From assembly GCA_003452915.1 (NCBI GenBank), contig DMMZ01000037.1:1-7980 (forward strand): a stretch of 7,980 nt of DNA, read 5' to 3'. The DNA comes from Clostridiales bacterium (GTDB lineage: Bacteria; Bacillota; Clostridia; Oscillospirales; CAG-382). Each line of letters begins with the position of its first letter. The stretch's first letter is position 1. The translations under genes and the position numbers were made by a program. The notes below the pieces were generated by a model. It had not been told where the DNA came from and searched no databases. It saw only the letters and a program-made list of their open reading frames with translations. Of this stretch, positions 1-5,932 are shown piece after piece.

Positions 1-18
1 TTCGAGGTAAAAACGAAA
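1..18. other. presumed chromosomal flank
   Basis: These 18 bases lie beyond the CCA end of the tRNA-Asp remnant. If the integration model is right, this is host DNA just downstream of the original tRNA gene and outside the element. It is too short to hold any recognisable gene. Confidence 0.5.
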
Positions 19-65
19 TGGCGACCCGGAACGGACTCGAACCGTCGACCTCCTGCGTGACAGGC
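19..65 (-). other. tRNA-Asp(GTC) 3' half, probable att site of the element
   Basis: Read on the minus strand, this segment ends with an encoded CCA (19-21) preceded by a G discriminator. Before that come the acceptor 3' strand CCGGGTC, the T arm GACGG/TTCGAGT/CCGTT, variable loop AGGTC, anticodon 3' stem GCAGG (52-56) and anticodon loop CTGTCAC (57-63), giving anticodon GTC. These parts match bacterial tRNA-Asp. The 5' anticodon stem should read CCTGC, but agreement stops after two bases and no D arm or acceptor 5' strand follows. The gene is therefore cut inside the anticodon arm, a known crossover position for tyrosine integrases that use tRNA genes. An intact tRNA-Asp is expected beyond the right end of the window. 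A decayed tRNA pseudogene is the alternative. Confidence 0.8.
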
Positions 66-82
66 GAAACCGATACTTTTGC

Positions 83-156
83 CAGTTTTATTCAGTTGTG
101 TTCAGTCCTTGTATCTATTGCCTTACATCGATTTTACCAATGTTCAGTTTTATTCA
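83..156. repeat. 12-bp direct repeat CAGTTTTATTCA, two copies
   Basis: CAGTTTTATTCA occurs exactly at 83-94 and 145-156, 62 bases apart from start to start. The shorter TTCAGT occurs at 91-96, 101-106 and 143-148. The repeats begin 18 bases inside the tRNA break, where arm-type sites for a tyrosine integrase or its excisionase would be expected. The function is inferred from position only. Confidence 0.55.
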
Positions 157-179
157 CTTTTTAGCTGTTTTTTCTAAAA

Positions 180-201
180 GTGTACCCAAAGTGTACCCAA
201 A
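180..201. repeat. tandem 11-bp repeat GTGTACCCAAA, two copies
   Basis: GTGTACCCAAA is repeated perfectly head to tail at 180-190 and 191-201. The 11-base period places both copies on nearly the same face of the helix. Adjacent same-orientation sites of this size near an att core are typical of integrase arm-binding sites. No binding protein can be assigned from sequence. Confidence 0.6.
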
Positions 202-571
202 AAATTATCGCTGTATATTAGAATATATATGGCGTACGGGGGAGGGGGTAGGGTTAACTGTAGTAAATACTGTCCTTCAACTCCATACGAAAAAACAAAA
301 AAGGACTTTTATATTATTCAGTATGCCGAATACACATGGACAATGGACGATATCGGACATAACGAATTAGCCTGAACACTATCGACCAGCATTGAACATC
401 GGATATTTCGCTTAAGACCTTTATTTATAAGACTTATACGGTATATGTTGTTAACCTGTATCGACCACATAAAAGGGGAGCAATAGTTATTACAATATAC
501 GACTAGCCTGTGGACATGATAAAAACATAGCCCACCACAAACACGTATAGATAAATATTTTGAAATTTATT

Positions 572-805
572 TTATTTGAAGTCTTTAAAGAACTCTGCCG
601 GACTAATCCCAAGCCCTTCAATGATCTTTAAAAGAGTATTGATCTTCGCTTCTCGTTCGCCCTTCTCAATTCTGATAAGGACACTATTGCTTATGCAACT
701 ATCGAGAGATAGCTTATAAGCACTTATATTCCTAAGCTTCCTAAGCTCGACAATATGTTTTCCTATGTCAGTATTTGAATATTTTAGGTATATGTCCGTT
801 GACAT
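572..805 (-). CDS. XRE-family HTH transcriptional regulator (77 aa)
   Basis: This is a small cytoplasmic DNA-binding protein of the Cro/CI (XRE) type, made almost entirely of one helix-turn-helix domain. From the ATG at 805 the fold runs from about residue 14 (IGKHIVELRKLR) through the recognition region SNSVLIRIEKGE to the closing helices ending SPAEFF near residue 73. The ERG-like turn IEKGE and the C-terminal SPAEFF are typical of the family. The frame can be extended to a TTG at 853, but that codon lies inside a dyad that looks like an operator and has no ribosome binding site. I therefore prefer ATG 805, although it too lacks a clear Shine-Dalgarno site. The gene is divergent from the lipoprotein and probably controls itself and that cargo gene. 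Its target is inferred from position. Confidence 0.85.
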   Translation of the reverse strand: MSTDIYLKYSNTDIGKHIVELRKLRNISAYKLSLDSCISNSVLIRIEKGEREAKINTLLKIIEGLGISPAEFFKDFK

Positions 806-817
806 ATACAAATGATA

Positions 818-846
818 CAGATAAGATGAAAAATATGTATTGTCAG
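818..846 (-). promoter_or_regulatory. candidate promoter of the left XRE gene
   Basis: On the minus strand CTGACA (complement of 841-846) is followed after 17 bases by TATCTG (complement of 818-823). The -35 is a 5/6 match to consensus and the -10 is weak. The start of transcription would fall only a few bases before the ATG at 805, which would explain the absence of a Shine-Dalgarno site. The -35 lies inside the dyad at 840-853. Confidence 0.35.
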
Positions 847-853
847 GTGACAA
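840..853. promoter_or_regulatory. dyad TTGTCA-GG-TGACAA, candidate operator
   Basis: The 14 bases form a perfect inverted repeat with 6-base arms around a 2-base centre. It lies between the divergent XRE gene and the lipoprotein gene and covers the -35 of the candidate XRE promoter. Size and placement suit an autoregulatory operator for an XRE dimer, and binding here could also affect lipoprotein transcription. It is too short and too far from a gene end to be a terminator. Confidence 0.5.
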
Positions 854-865
854 CTATTGTTAATA

Positions 866-894
866 TTGATACTTATATAATAATATGTTAAATT
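866..894 (+). promoter_or_regulatory. candidate promoter of the lipoprotein gene
   Basis: TTGATA (866-871) and TAAATT (889-894) are separated by 17 bases, matching the sigma-70 consensus at 5/6 and 4/6. Transcription would begin near 901, leaving an 80-base leader before the ATG. The region is very AT-rich, so chance matches are likely. A TATAAT at 876-881 is present but has no suitably spaced -35. Confidence 0.35.
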
Positions 895-981
895 TGTATT
901 GATTTTGCCTAGTAATTGTTTTTTGTATTCCTGATAATTTCCCAGATTTAGTATTGAATTAACTACTTAGAGGAGTAATAT

Positions 982-2319
982 ATGAGAATAATATTCATAT
1001 TATTTATTTTGTTATCGTTAATTATTACAGGCTGCGGACAAGTATTAAAACAGACGGATATTCCTGATAAAGAAGGAGTTTTTAGTGATGTCCCTATACA
1101 ATCAGCTATAGTGCTTTCAGCTTCACCAGCCACTTTATACAAGAATGATACAACCCAGCTAACCTGCAAATTAATCAACGTAACATCAAATGTATCCTAT
1201 GTATGGGAAAAAACAGGTGGTACGTTTAATACTAATCAAAATACCAGCATTATATGGACTGCACCAAATCAAACTGGCACCTACAATATAACCTTAAAAG
1301 TTTATGTCGCTAATAGTCTTTTAGGGGAAGCTTCACTATTTTTAACTGTTAATGACAACTCAAGACTCGTAAATGTCACCAACAATATTACGGTTACAAC
1401 ATCAATTTATGAACATATCACTGTAACGGATAGTATTTCCGTGACTATTCCGATATACGAGTATATCACCTTAACCAACAATGTTACGGTTACTACGTCA
1501 ATTTATGATCATATTACTGTTACGGATAGCATTACTGTGACTGTTCCGATATACGAACAAATAATTATAACGCATAACGTAACGAACAATGTCACGGTGA
1601 CAGTCAATGCTTACGAAAAGCCTATGCCTGCTAGGATAGTTACTAATTCAGTGAAAAGACTGAATAATGCATTATATGCAGAATGGTACCCCAATTATGA
1701 ATCCGATGTCATTGGGTATAATATTTATAACGAAGGAACAGGCACTAAAGTTAACAATTCGTTGATAACCACAACAAATTCAATAATTTATGGTATTAAT
1801 AACGGTCAATACTATCTTTATTCTGTAGTGGCAGTTAATTCTGCTGGATTAGAAAGTGAAAAAGATACTTGGTCTTATTTTGGTGGTCATCCAAGGATTG
1901 ATGGCTCTGCAACTCTTGCAGAAGTAGATTTTAACTCTTCATTGTCAGGTTTTGATTTTAATACTGGAAGCATTGTAAATTCAACAAATCCAGCTGTGGA
2001 TATTGTATTTAATTATGAACCCGGAATCAATATGTATCAAATTAGAAATAATAATCCTGCACTAGGTATTGATTTAACCAAAGCATTAATAATTGACATG
2101 GGGTATACTTACGACTTTTATCAAGAACAAGTATTTGAGTGGGTTGATTATTACTACAACTACCAAACAGCTTCTATAGGTCATACATACTTAATTCAAT
2201 TACCTAACAATACCTATGCAAAAATCAGAATAACTGCACTAGCAGGAAATTATATTACATTCGAATGGGCATATCAATCTACGGCAGGAGTTAAAATACT
2301 TTCAAAGAAAATTAAATAA
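982..2319 (+). CDS. secreted lipoprotein with Ig-like, repeat and FN3-like domains (445 aa)
   Basis: This is probably a cell-envelope lipoprotein exposed at the surface or in the periplasm. It starts at an ATG with AGAGGAG six bases upstream (969-975). Residues 2-17 are a hydrophobic signal ending in the lipobox I15-T16-G17-C18, with Gly at +2. Residues about 43-123 resemble an Ig/PKD-like sandwich (YVWEKTGGTF, then TGTYNITLKVYV). Residues 136-213 consist of 16-residue beta-rich repeats of the form xTVTxxIYExITVTxx. Residues about 214-296 look like a fibronectin type III domain (VIGYNIYNEGTG, then YSVVAVNSAGLES). The C-terminal part, about 309-435, ends in a pattern (HTYLIQLPNNTYAKIRI, then ITFEWAYQ) that faintly recalls HmuY-like beta domains; this is tentative. 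It points into the terminator shared with the replication operon and is unrelated to replication, so it is the likely cargo gene. Its function is unknown; adhesion or ligand binding is a guess. Confidence 0.9.
   Translation: MRIIFILFILLSLIITGCGQVLKQTDIPDKEGVFSDVPIQSAIVLSASPATLYKNDTTQLTCKLINVTSNVSYVWEKTGGTFNTNQNTSIIWTAPNQTGTYNITLKVYVANSLLGEASLFLTVNDNSRLVNVTNNITVTTSIYEHITVTDSISVTIPIYEYITLTNNVTVTTSIYDHITVTDSITVTVPIYEQIIITHNVTNNVTVTVNAYEKPMPARIVTNSVKRLNNALYAEWYPNYESDVIGYNIYNEGTGTKVNNSLITTTNSIIYGINNGQYYLYSVVAVNSAGLESEKDTWSYFGGHPRIDGSATLAEVDFNSSLSGFDFNTGSIVNSTNPAVDIVFNYEPGINMYQIRNNNPALGIDLTKALIIDMGYTYDFYQEQVFEWVDYYYNYQTASIGHTYLIQLPNNTYAKIRITALAGNYITFEWAYQSTAGVKILSKKIK
1387..1620 (+). repeat. tandem 48/96-bp coding repeats in the lipoprotein
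   Basis: Five units encode residues 136-213, the first four 16 residues long: ITVTTSIYEHITVTDS, ISVTIPIYEYITLTNN, VTVTTSIYDHITVTDS, ITVTVPIYEQIIITHN, then after four residues (VTNN) the partial VTVTVNAYEK. Alternate units are most alike, giving a 32-residue (96-base) higher-order repeat. This points to duplication of a pair. DNA identity is imperfect, so the array is not freshly expanded. Confidence 0.8.
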
Positions 2320-2351
2320 ACAAAAAAATGTTTCCAGAAAACTAAACTTTG

Positions 2352-2413
2352 TAAATATAGTAAAAGTATCATAAGGGAATATTCCGGTCATGATACTTTT
2401 TTTACTATATTTA
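2352..2413. terminator. bidirectional intrinsic terminator
   Basis: A long hairpin stands between two convergent genes. The left arm at 2352-2372 pairs with 2390-2413: seven bases GTATCAT/ATGATAC nearest the loop, a three-base bulge in the T run, then a further 14 AT pairs. The seven T residues at 2397-2403 provide the U run for plus-strand transcripts, and the A run at 2362-2365 gives a shorter one for the minus strand. The loop contains the palindrome GGAATATTCC. It should end transcription of both the lipoprotein and the replication operon. Confidence 0.75.
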
Positions 2414-2425
2414 TGTTTTTTATAT

Positions 2426-3865
2426 TTAGAGAAACATTTTTTCTAAGTAAACGACCTTTTCATTAGCACCCTCGATTCCTCTTTGAAAACCAAGCGATTC
2501 AATCCGTTTACCGAAATTATTTTTTCCTAATGCTCGAAGGCCGTCATCAAGACAAAATTCTTTATAATCAGAATAGAGTATTTTCAGCTTTTCATAGTTA
2601 CAAGTCGAAGACTTATATCCTCTTTCCTCAACAAACAAATGAACAGAATCACTTTCCTGCTGATAGGTTTTAAGGACACCGGAAACTATTTCGCTATCAG
2701 TAAACTTTTTATTTTCAAGTATTCTTTTTAATCCTTCCAGCACCCAATTAAAAATGCCCGCTAGCTCATTCGTTATTATTTTTTTGGCTAACTCAGGATC
2801 AACCTTTTCGTCCGGGATAGTTTGAGTAAAGGGAACAATCAAGAACCTTCGAAAAAAAGCGGTATTATGTTCAACATTATGAGGCAAAATATTCGTATTA
2901 AAAGCAAGCCTGGCATAATCTTTCATAGTGAAGGCATTACCATATTTTAACCTTGCACCGATAGGCTCACCACTAGCAAGCTGTTTGAATGTATCAGAAT
3001 CCATACCGCCGCCAAACTCTGAAGAATAATTAAGCAAGGCATTTGATATTAAGGCTCGATAATGCTCTTCATTCAATTGAGCTGATGAATAATTTGTTAT
3101 ATTTTGCTCACCAAGTAGCGCATTAATTATGTCAAAGAAAACACTCTTACCGTTGCGACCATCACCATGCAGCACCAAAACTTTTTCAAGCTTTAATATT
3201 GAAGCTTTTATAAATACATAACCAATGTATTCCTGAATAACCTTCTGACAACCTTGATCCGGCAAAACTTCATTAAGAAATTGAGTGAACCGTTTGCATC
3301 TTGAATTCTCATTATATTCAAAAGGCAATTGATAAGTAATAAAATCATTAGACTCAAAAGACTTTAAAGAATAACCATCCTTATTGATAATAAGCGTTCC
3401 GTTTAGGCAATTTATTAGAACCTCGTCATTCTTTTTTTCTGGCTTTTCAAAATGTCCTTCTGATAAAAACTGCTTATACAGATCATCTTGAAACTTATAA
3501 TCTTTCGCATCTGCTAAACGATAACCCAGTTTTATTGCGATATTACCGAGAAATTTCTTGAATACATCTTTACCTATAGGTATCCAGTATGCACCGTTAA
3601 AAACATACGTGAAGTCATTCTGTACAGCAAGATTCCACTCTTTGTCTCTAGCGTATTTAATTAGCTTTTCGATAATGACAATCCGATAATGTTTTTGTGC
3701 TGCCTTTTCCTTTGCAAGATTAAGCCCTATTAAGGATAGCTCTATATTAAAGTCAATCAAACTGATTTCATTAACTAGATTATTAAGTATTACTTCTTGA
3801 GTAGGTACTGAATTGTTTTCAATTACCTGACCTTTGCTAAATTGATCAATTACTGTTGCAGCCAT
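2426..3865 (-). CDS. D5/P4-family SF3 helicase, replication protein (479 aa)
   Basis: This is a superfamily 3 helicase of the poxvirus D5/P4 type, expected to form a hexamer that unwinds the element's DNA at its origin. The N-terminal part to about residue 220 matches the D5_N region (LINCLNGTLIINKDGYSLKSF near 149-170). The ATPase core shows Walker A G234-DGRNGKS241, an acidic B-motif in LLNYSSEF with E283, the sensor motif FNTNILP with N323, and paired arginines in FFRRFLIVPF (R339, R340) as the probable arginine finger. The segment after about 385 fits a winged-helix tail. The start is ATG with GGGAGGT upstream. It lies four bases after the primase stop, so the two are co-transcribed. Proteins such as P4 alpha fuse primase and helicase; here they are separate. 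Confidence 0.93.
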   Translation of the reverse strand: MAATVIDQFSKGQVIENNSVPTQEVILNNLVNEISLIDFNIELSLIGLNLAKEKAAQKHYRIVIIEKLIKYARDKEWNLAVQNDFTYVFNGAYWIPIGKDVFKKFLGNIAIKLGYRLADAKDYKFQDDLYKQFLSEGHFEKPEKKNDEVLINCLNGTLIINKDGYSLKSFESNDFITYQLPFEYNENSRCKRFTQFLNEVLPDQGCQKVIQEYIGYVFIKASILKLEKVLVLHGDGRNGKSVFFDIINALLGEQNITNYSSAQLNEEHYRALISNALLNYSSEFGGGMDSDTFKQLASGEPIGARLKYGNAFTMKDYARLAFNTNILPHNVEHNTAFFRRFLIVPFTQTIPDEKVDPELAKKIITNELAGIFNWVLEGLKRILENKKFTDSEIVSGVLKTYQQESDSVHLFVEERGYKSSTCNYEKLKILYSDYKEFCLDDGLRALGKNNFGKRIESLGFQRGIEGANEKVVYLEKMFL

Positions 3866-3869
3866 AATC

Positions 3870-4967
3870 CTACACCTCCCCTAAGCAATAATCTTCAAGC
3901 TTCTGCCTGAATTCTATCAGTGAAGGCGCATTATTCCGCTCGCCCCACAATTTAACGGTATCGCTAAAATCAAGCTTGTCTACCTCTATATCCAGAAATC
4001 TTGCAAGGTTAATCAGCTTGACCGACTTGGCCGGATCAAGAACCTCTCTATAGCTACTTAGCCTTTTCATACACTGGTAACCAGTTTCTTTGCTATCAAT
4101 ATCAACCATAAAAAAGATATCTCTCCCCACTAAATGATTTAACTCTTTTGTATTGAATTGTTTATATGCGGCAGTAGGTATTGCAATGAAATTAAAAGGT
4201 TTATGATCCGGTGGATTTAGCATTAATGCAGTCAATAAGTCATGATGTCCTTCAAGAATATAAAGAGGTTCATTCGCTTGCTTATTATCAGAAATAAAAC
4301 ATTGCTGATTCGGGCTGGTTCCTTTTGCAGTACACCACTTCACACCATTAAAGAATCTTCTCTTAAAAGAAATGAGATTATTATCATAGTCGTATATTTT
4401 CAGCAGAAGCGTATTATTAACTTTTTCCCATAGCACAAGACCTTTAAAAGCTTCGTGAGCCTTCCAGGTTGCCTGTTCCCATACCCAGCGAGGTATTAAC
4501 TCAAAGAGTTGTTGCCAGTAAAGATCATGCCCTTTGGCTTTTGGGGTTCTGGCTATTTCATTTTCTTTTTCAAGCTTACTTATATACTCACGTATTTGTT
4601 TCAGCCTGTTTGCATTATCCTGATTAAATGAAACCTTTCTTGTTGATTCTGTTTGAATGTCGAAATTAAGCAACTTGCTCAGTTCGGTGACTGTTTCAAT
4701 TATTGAAGGATATAACCGAAAACCATCATAAAGCAGTGATACCAGATCATGATAATGTTCGCCAGAACCGTAATCATGAACGCTGCCATCAGTATTGATT
4801 CTAGCTGATGGAGTTTTTTCCGGTCTGATAGAAAAGGTATTATCTTTTACCAGAATACCTAGTTGGTTTAAGGTGAAAGATACCGTCTCGCAATTCCCGG
4901 ATTGTTCTTTTATTTTCTGTCGTAAATGCTTGATTGAATCAAGTTGTTGAGTCTGTCGATCTGTCAT
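3870..4967 (-). CDS. TOPRIM-type primase without zinc finger (365 aa)
   Basis: This is probably the primase that makes RNA primers for replication of the element, working with the helicase encoded just downstream. Residues about 34-105 resemble the N-terminal primase region (FSIRPEKTPSARI, then DGSVHDYGSGEHYHDLVSLL) but lack the CHC2 zinc-finger cysteines. A charged stretch at about 116-140 may be a coiled coil. The TOPRIM domain follows with E239 in YILEGHHD, the DxD pair D289/D291 in FMVDIDSKETG, and a later acidic motif around D333/D336 (LDFSDTVKL). All three metal-binding motifs are present, so it should be active. ATG 4967 is chosen for the AGGAG eight bases upstream. A primase missing the zinc finger must find its template by another route, perhaps through the helicase or the Cys-rich neighbour; that is inference. 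Confidence 0.88.
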   Translation of the reverse strand: MTDRQTQQLDSIKHLRQKIKEQSGNCETVSFTLNQLGILVKDNTFSIRPEKTPSARINTDGSVHDYGSGEHYHDLVSLLYDGFRLYPSIIETVTELSKLLNFDIQTESTRKVSFNQDNANRLKQIREYISKLEKENEIARTPKAKGHDLYWQQLFELIPRWVWEQATWKAHEAFKGLVLWEKVNNTLLLKIYDYDNNLISFKRRFFNGVKWCTAKGTSPNQQCFISDNKQANEPLYILEGHHDLLTALMLNPPDHKPFNFIAIPTAAYKQFNTKELNHLVGRDIFFMVDIDSKETGYQCMKRLSSYREVLDPAKSVKLINLARFLDIEVDKLDFSDTVKLWGERNNAPSLIEFRQKLEDYCLGEV

Positions 4968-5018
4968 CGTATCGCTCCTGTTCGATAGTTATTATTAAGC
5001 AATTTTTTCTTTCAAAAA

Positions 5019-5213
5019 TTATTTCGGCGAGTCCTTTAATTTTAGGAATGCTGGGTTTTTGCTGCCTATTCCTTTGCGGCTAGGGTTGTTCCCAAACCGA
5101 TATTGATATAAAGCACAGACCTTGACCGGACAAAGCTTCACCTCTTTCGGCTGATAGCAACAACAGTCAAGACATTTAGCTCTAATACTTTTTAATGGAG
5201 TTAAGCTTGTCAC
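5019..5213 (-). CDS. Cys-rich small protein, probable zinc binder (64 aa)
   Basis: This short basic protein has C14, C17, C18 and C19 followed by C28 and C33, giving CxxCCC-x8-CxxxxC, which suits a zinc knuckle. The stretch IRAKCLDCC, then CPVKVCALYQYRFGNNP resembles small hypothetical proteins common in Firmicutes prophages and elements; no function is established to my knowledge. It starts with GTG, whose GTGA overlaps the stop of the preceding gene, and has GGAGGGG five bases upstream, so translation is probably coupled. Its place just before the zinc-finger-less primase makes a role in DNA binding during replication possible, but this is conjecture. Confidence 0.85.
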   Translation of the reverse strand: MTSLTPLKSIRAKCLDCCCYQPKEVKLCPVKVCALYQYRFGNNPSRKGIGSKNPAFLKLKDSPK

Positions 5214-5434
5214 TTTTTCCCCTCCGTCATAGTCTGGGAAATCTGAGACAGAAATTTATCAACATCAGAAACAAGGAACCTATACATAATGTTGGTACTC
5301 TTAGCACCATTTATGTTAACGTTCAGGAATTTTAAATTTCCATTGTCCACGAACGATTGAATAATTTTTCTAGAAAGTCCTGAGTACAGCATCGTTTCTT
5401 TAAAAGTCATTGTCTTTTTAAATTGCATCTGCAT
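5210..5434 (-). CDS. Xis/AlpA-like HTH DNA-binding protein (74 aa)
   Basis: This is a small MerR/excisionase-type helix-turn-helix protein. The pattern TFKETMLYSGLSRKIIQSFVDNGNLKFLNVN (residues 10-40) followed by YRFLVSDVDKFLSQ (51-64) is the usual layout of this fold: two helices, a hairpin and a final helix beginning with the conserved acidic DVDKF. The frame is open up to an ATG at 5485, but ATG 5434 has a GGAGGT seven bases upstream and overlaps the previous gene by only 17 bases, so it is chosen. Likely roles are directing excision together with the integrase, or regulating the element. In the middle of the replication operon, excision would be expressed together with replication. Confidence 0.82.
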   Translation of the reverse strand: MQMQFKKTMTFKETMLYSGLSRKIIQSFVDNGNLKFLNVNINGAKSTNIMYRFLVSDVDKFLSQISQTMTEGKK

Positions 5435-5696
5435 CGTAAATACCTCCACTAATTTCATTAAGTTTTTCGATAACTGATTTTTCAATAGCTTGTGACAATT
5501 CTTTTGTGATCGGATTAAATATATTGAACATACCCTTTGTAGGGTAGGTTAACCTAACCCCACCGTTTAGCTTGGTAAATATTCCAATTGAACCCAGTTT
5601 GATTTTTTTATCCAGTAATACACTGGCAAAGGCTATTAATCCGTCTTTTGCTCTTATGGGAATTATTTCGATTTCTGAAATATACGAATGTTCCAT
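5418..5696 (-). CDS. SpoVG-like nucleic-acid-binding protein (92 aa)
   Basis: Residues 5-81 match the SpoVG family well: YISEIEIIPIRAKDGLIAFAS (5-25), LDKKIKLGSIGIFTKLNG (28-45), VRLTYPTK (47-54) and NIFNPITKELSQAIEKSVIEK (58-78). The length is normal for the family. Chromosomal SpoVG proteins bind DNA and RNA and affect sporulation, division and virulence in Firmicutes and Borrelia. Copies on mobile elements are less studied. This is the first gene of the replication operon, with GGAGGGG six bases upstream of ATG 5696, so it should be strongly translated. A role in regulating element gene expression or in replication is inferred from position. It is annotated as SpoVG-like rather than spoVG because of its mobile setting. 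Confidence 0.88.
   Translation of the reverse strand: MEHSYISEIEIIPIRAKDGLIAFASVLLDKKIKLGSIGIFTKLNGGVRLTYPTKGMFNIFNPITKELSQAIEKSVIEKLNEISGGIYDADAI
5442..5447 (-). promoter_or_regulatory. ribosome binding site fixing the start of the Xis-like gene
   Basis: The complement reads GGAGGT, seven bases before ATG 5434. The upstream ATG at 5485 has no such site and would overlap the SpoVG-like gene by 68 bases. The site lies inside the SpoVG-like coding sequence, indicating translational coupling. Confidence 0.75.
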
Positions 5697-5713
5697 GATG
5701 TACCCCTCCGGTA

Positions 5714-5730
5714 ATTGAATTTAGTTCAAT
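5714..5730. promoter_or_regulatory. dyad ATTGAA-N5-TTCAAT before the SpoVG-like gene
   Basis: Perfect 6-base arms with a 5-base spacer lie immediately upstream of the Shine-Dalgarno site of the operon's first gene. The geometry suits a dimeric repressor operator. As RNA it would be only a weak hairpin. The binding protein is unknown, but one of the two XRE proteins is the obvious candidate. Confidence 0.4.
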
Positions 5731-5908
5731 AGGCAAAGAGGATAATTGTCTTATGTTAGGCCATTACATTTAACAAAATCAGCTCGTTACTTATTGTCTA
5801 AGTAAATTAAAGCTGTAGCTATATAAGATATGTATAGGGAATTACAGTGGAATGATAAATATTATTTGGCTTTACTGTAATGATAATTATCAAAACAAAA
5901 AATATAGG

Positions 5909-5932
5909 TATATAGCTATGTAAAGCTATATA
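5909..5932 (-). terminator. AT-rich hairpin ending the 436-residue gene
   Basis: The arms TATATAGCT (5909-5917) and AGCTATATA (5924-5932) pair over nine bases with a six-base loop. The hairpin lies four bases beyond the stop codon. On the minus strand it is followed by a T-rich run (complement of about 5890-5906). It is weak in GC but correctly placed for an intrinsic terminator, and would insulate the replication operon from the switch promoter. Confidence 0.5.

Larger units (their letters stand above)
66..571. other. gene-free left end of the element
   Basis: About 500 bases separate the tRNA remnant from the first credible gene. A plus-strand open frame at 98-370 has no ribosome binding site, runs through the arm-site repeats and resembles nothing known, so it is not called. 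The stretch holds two families of short direct repeats (83-156 and 180-201), a G-rich run (238-253) and a repeated TATCGACCA (380-388 and 459-467). It most likely contains integrase and excisionase binding sites; it might also hold a replication origin, which cannot be shown here. Confidence 0.5.

Noticed and set aside
98..370. Plus-strand open frame of 90 codons inside the left end
   Set aside because: It has no ribosome binding site, runs across the att-proximal repeats and the G-rich run, and its low-complexity product resembles no family.
963..1178. Minus-strand open frame opposite the lipoprotein signal region
   Set aside because: It is antisense to a well-supported gene and shows no motif or ribosome binding site of its own.
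4242..4433. Plus-strand open frame within the primase gene
   Set aside because: It is antisense to the TOPRIM coding region, with basic low-complexity translation and no start signal.
5001..5020. Inverted repeat AATTTTT/AAAAATT between the Cys-rich and primase genes
   Set aside because: It is a seven-base all-AT stem that overlaps a stop codon within an operon, too weak to call a terminator.
5435..5485. 17-residue N-terminal extension of the Xis-like protein
   Set aside because: The GGAGGT site points to ATG 5434, and the extension would lie wholly inside the SpoVG-like gene.
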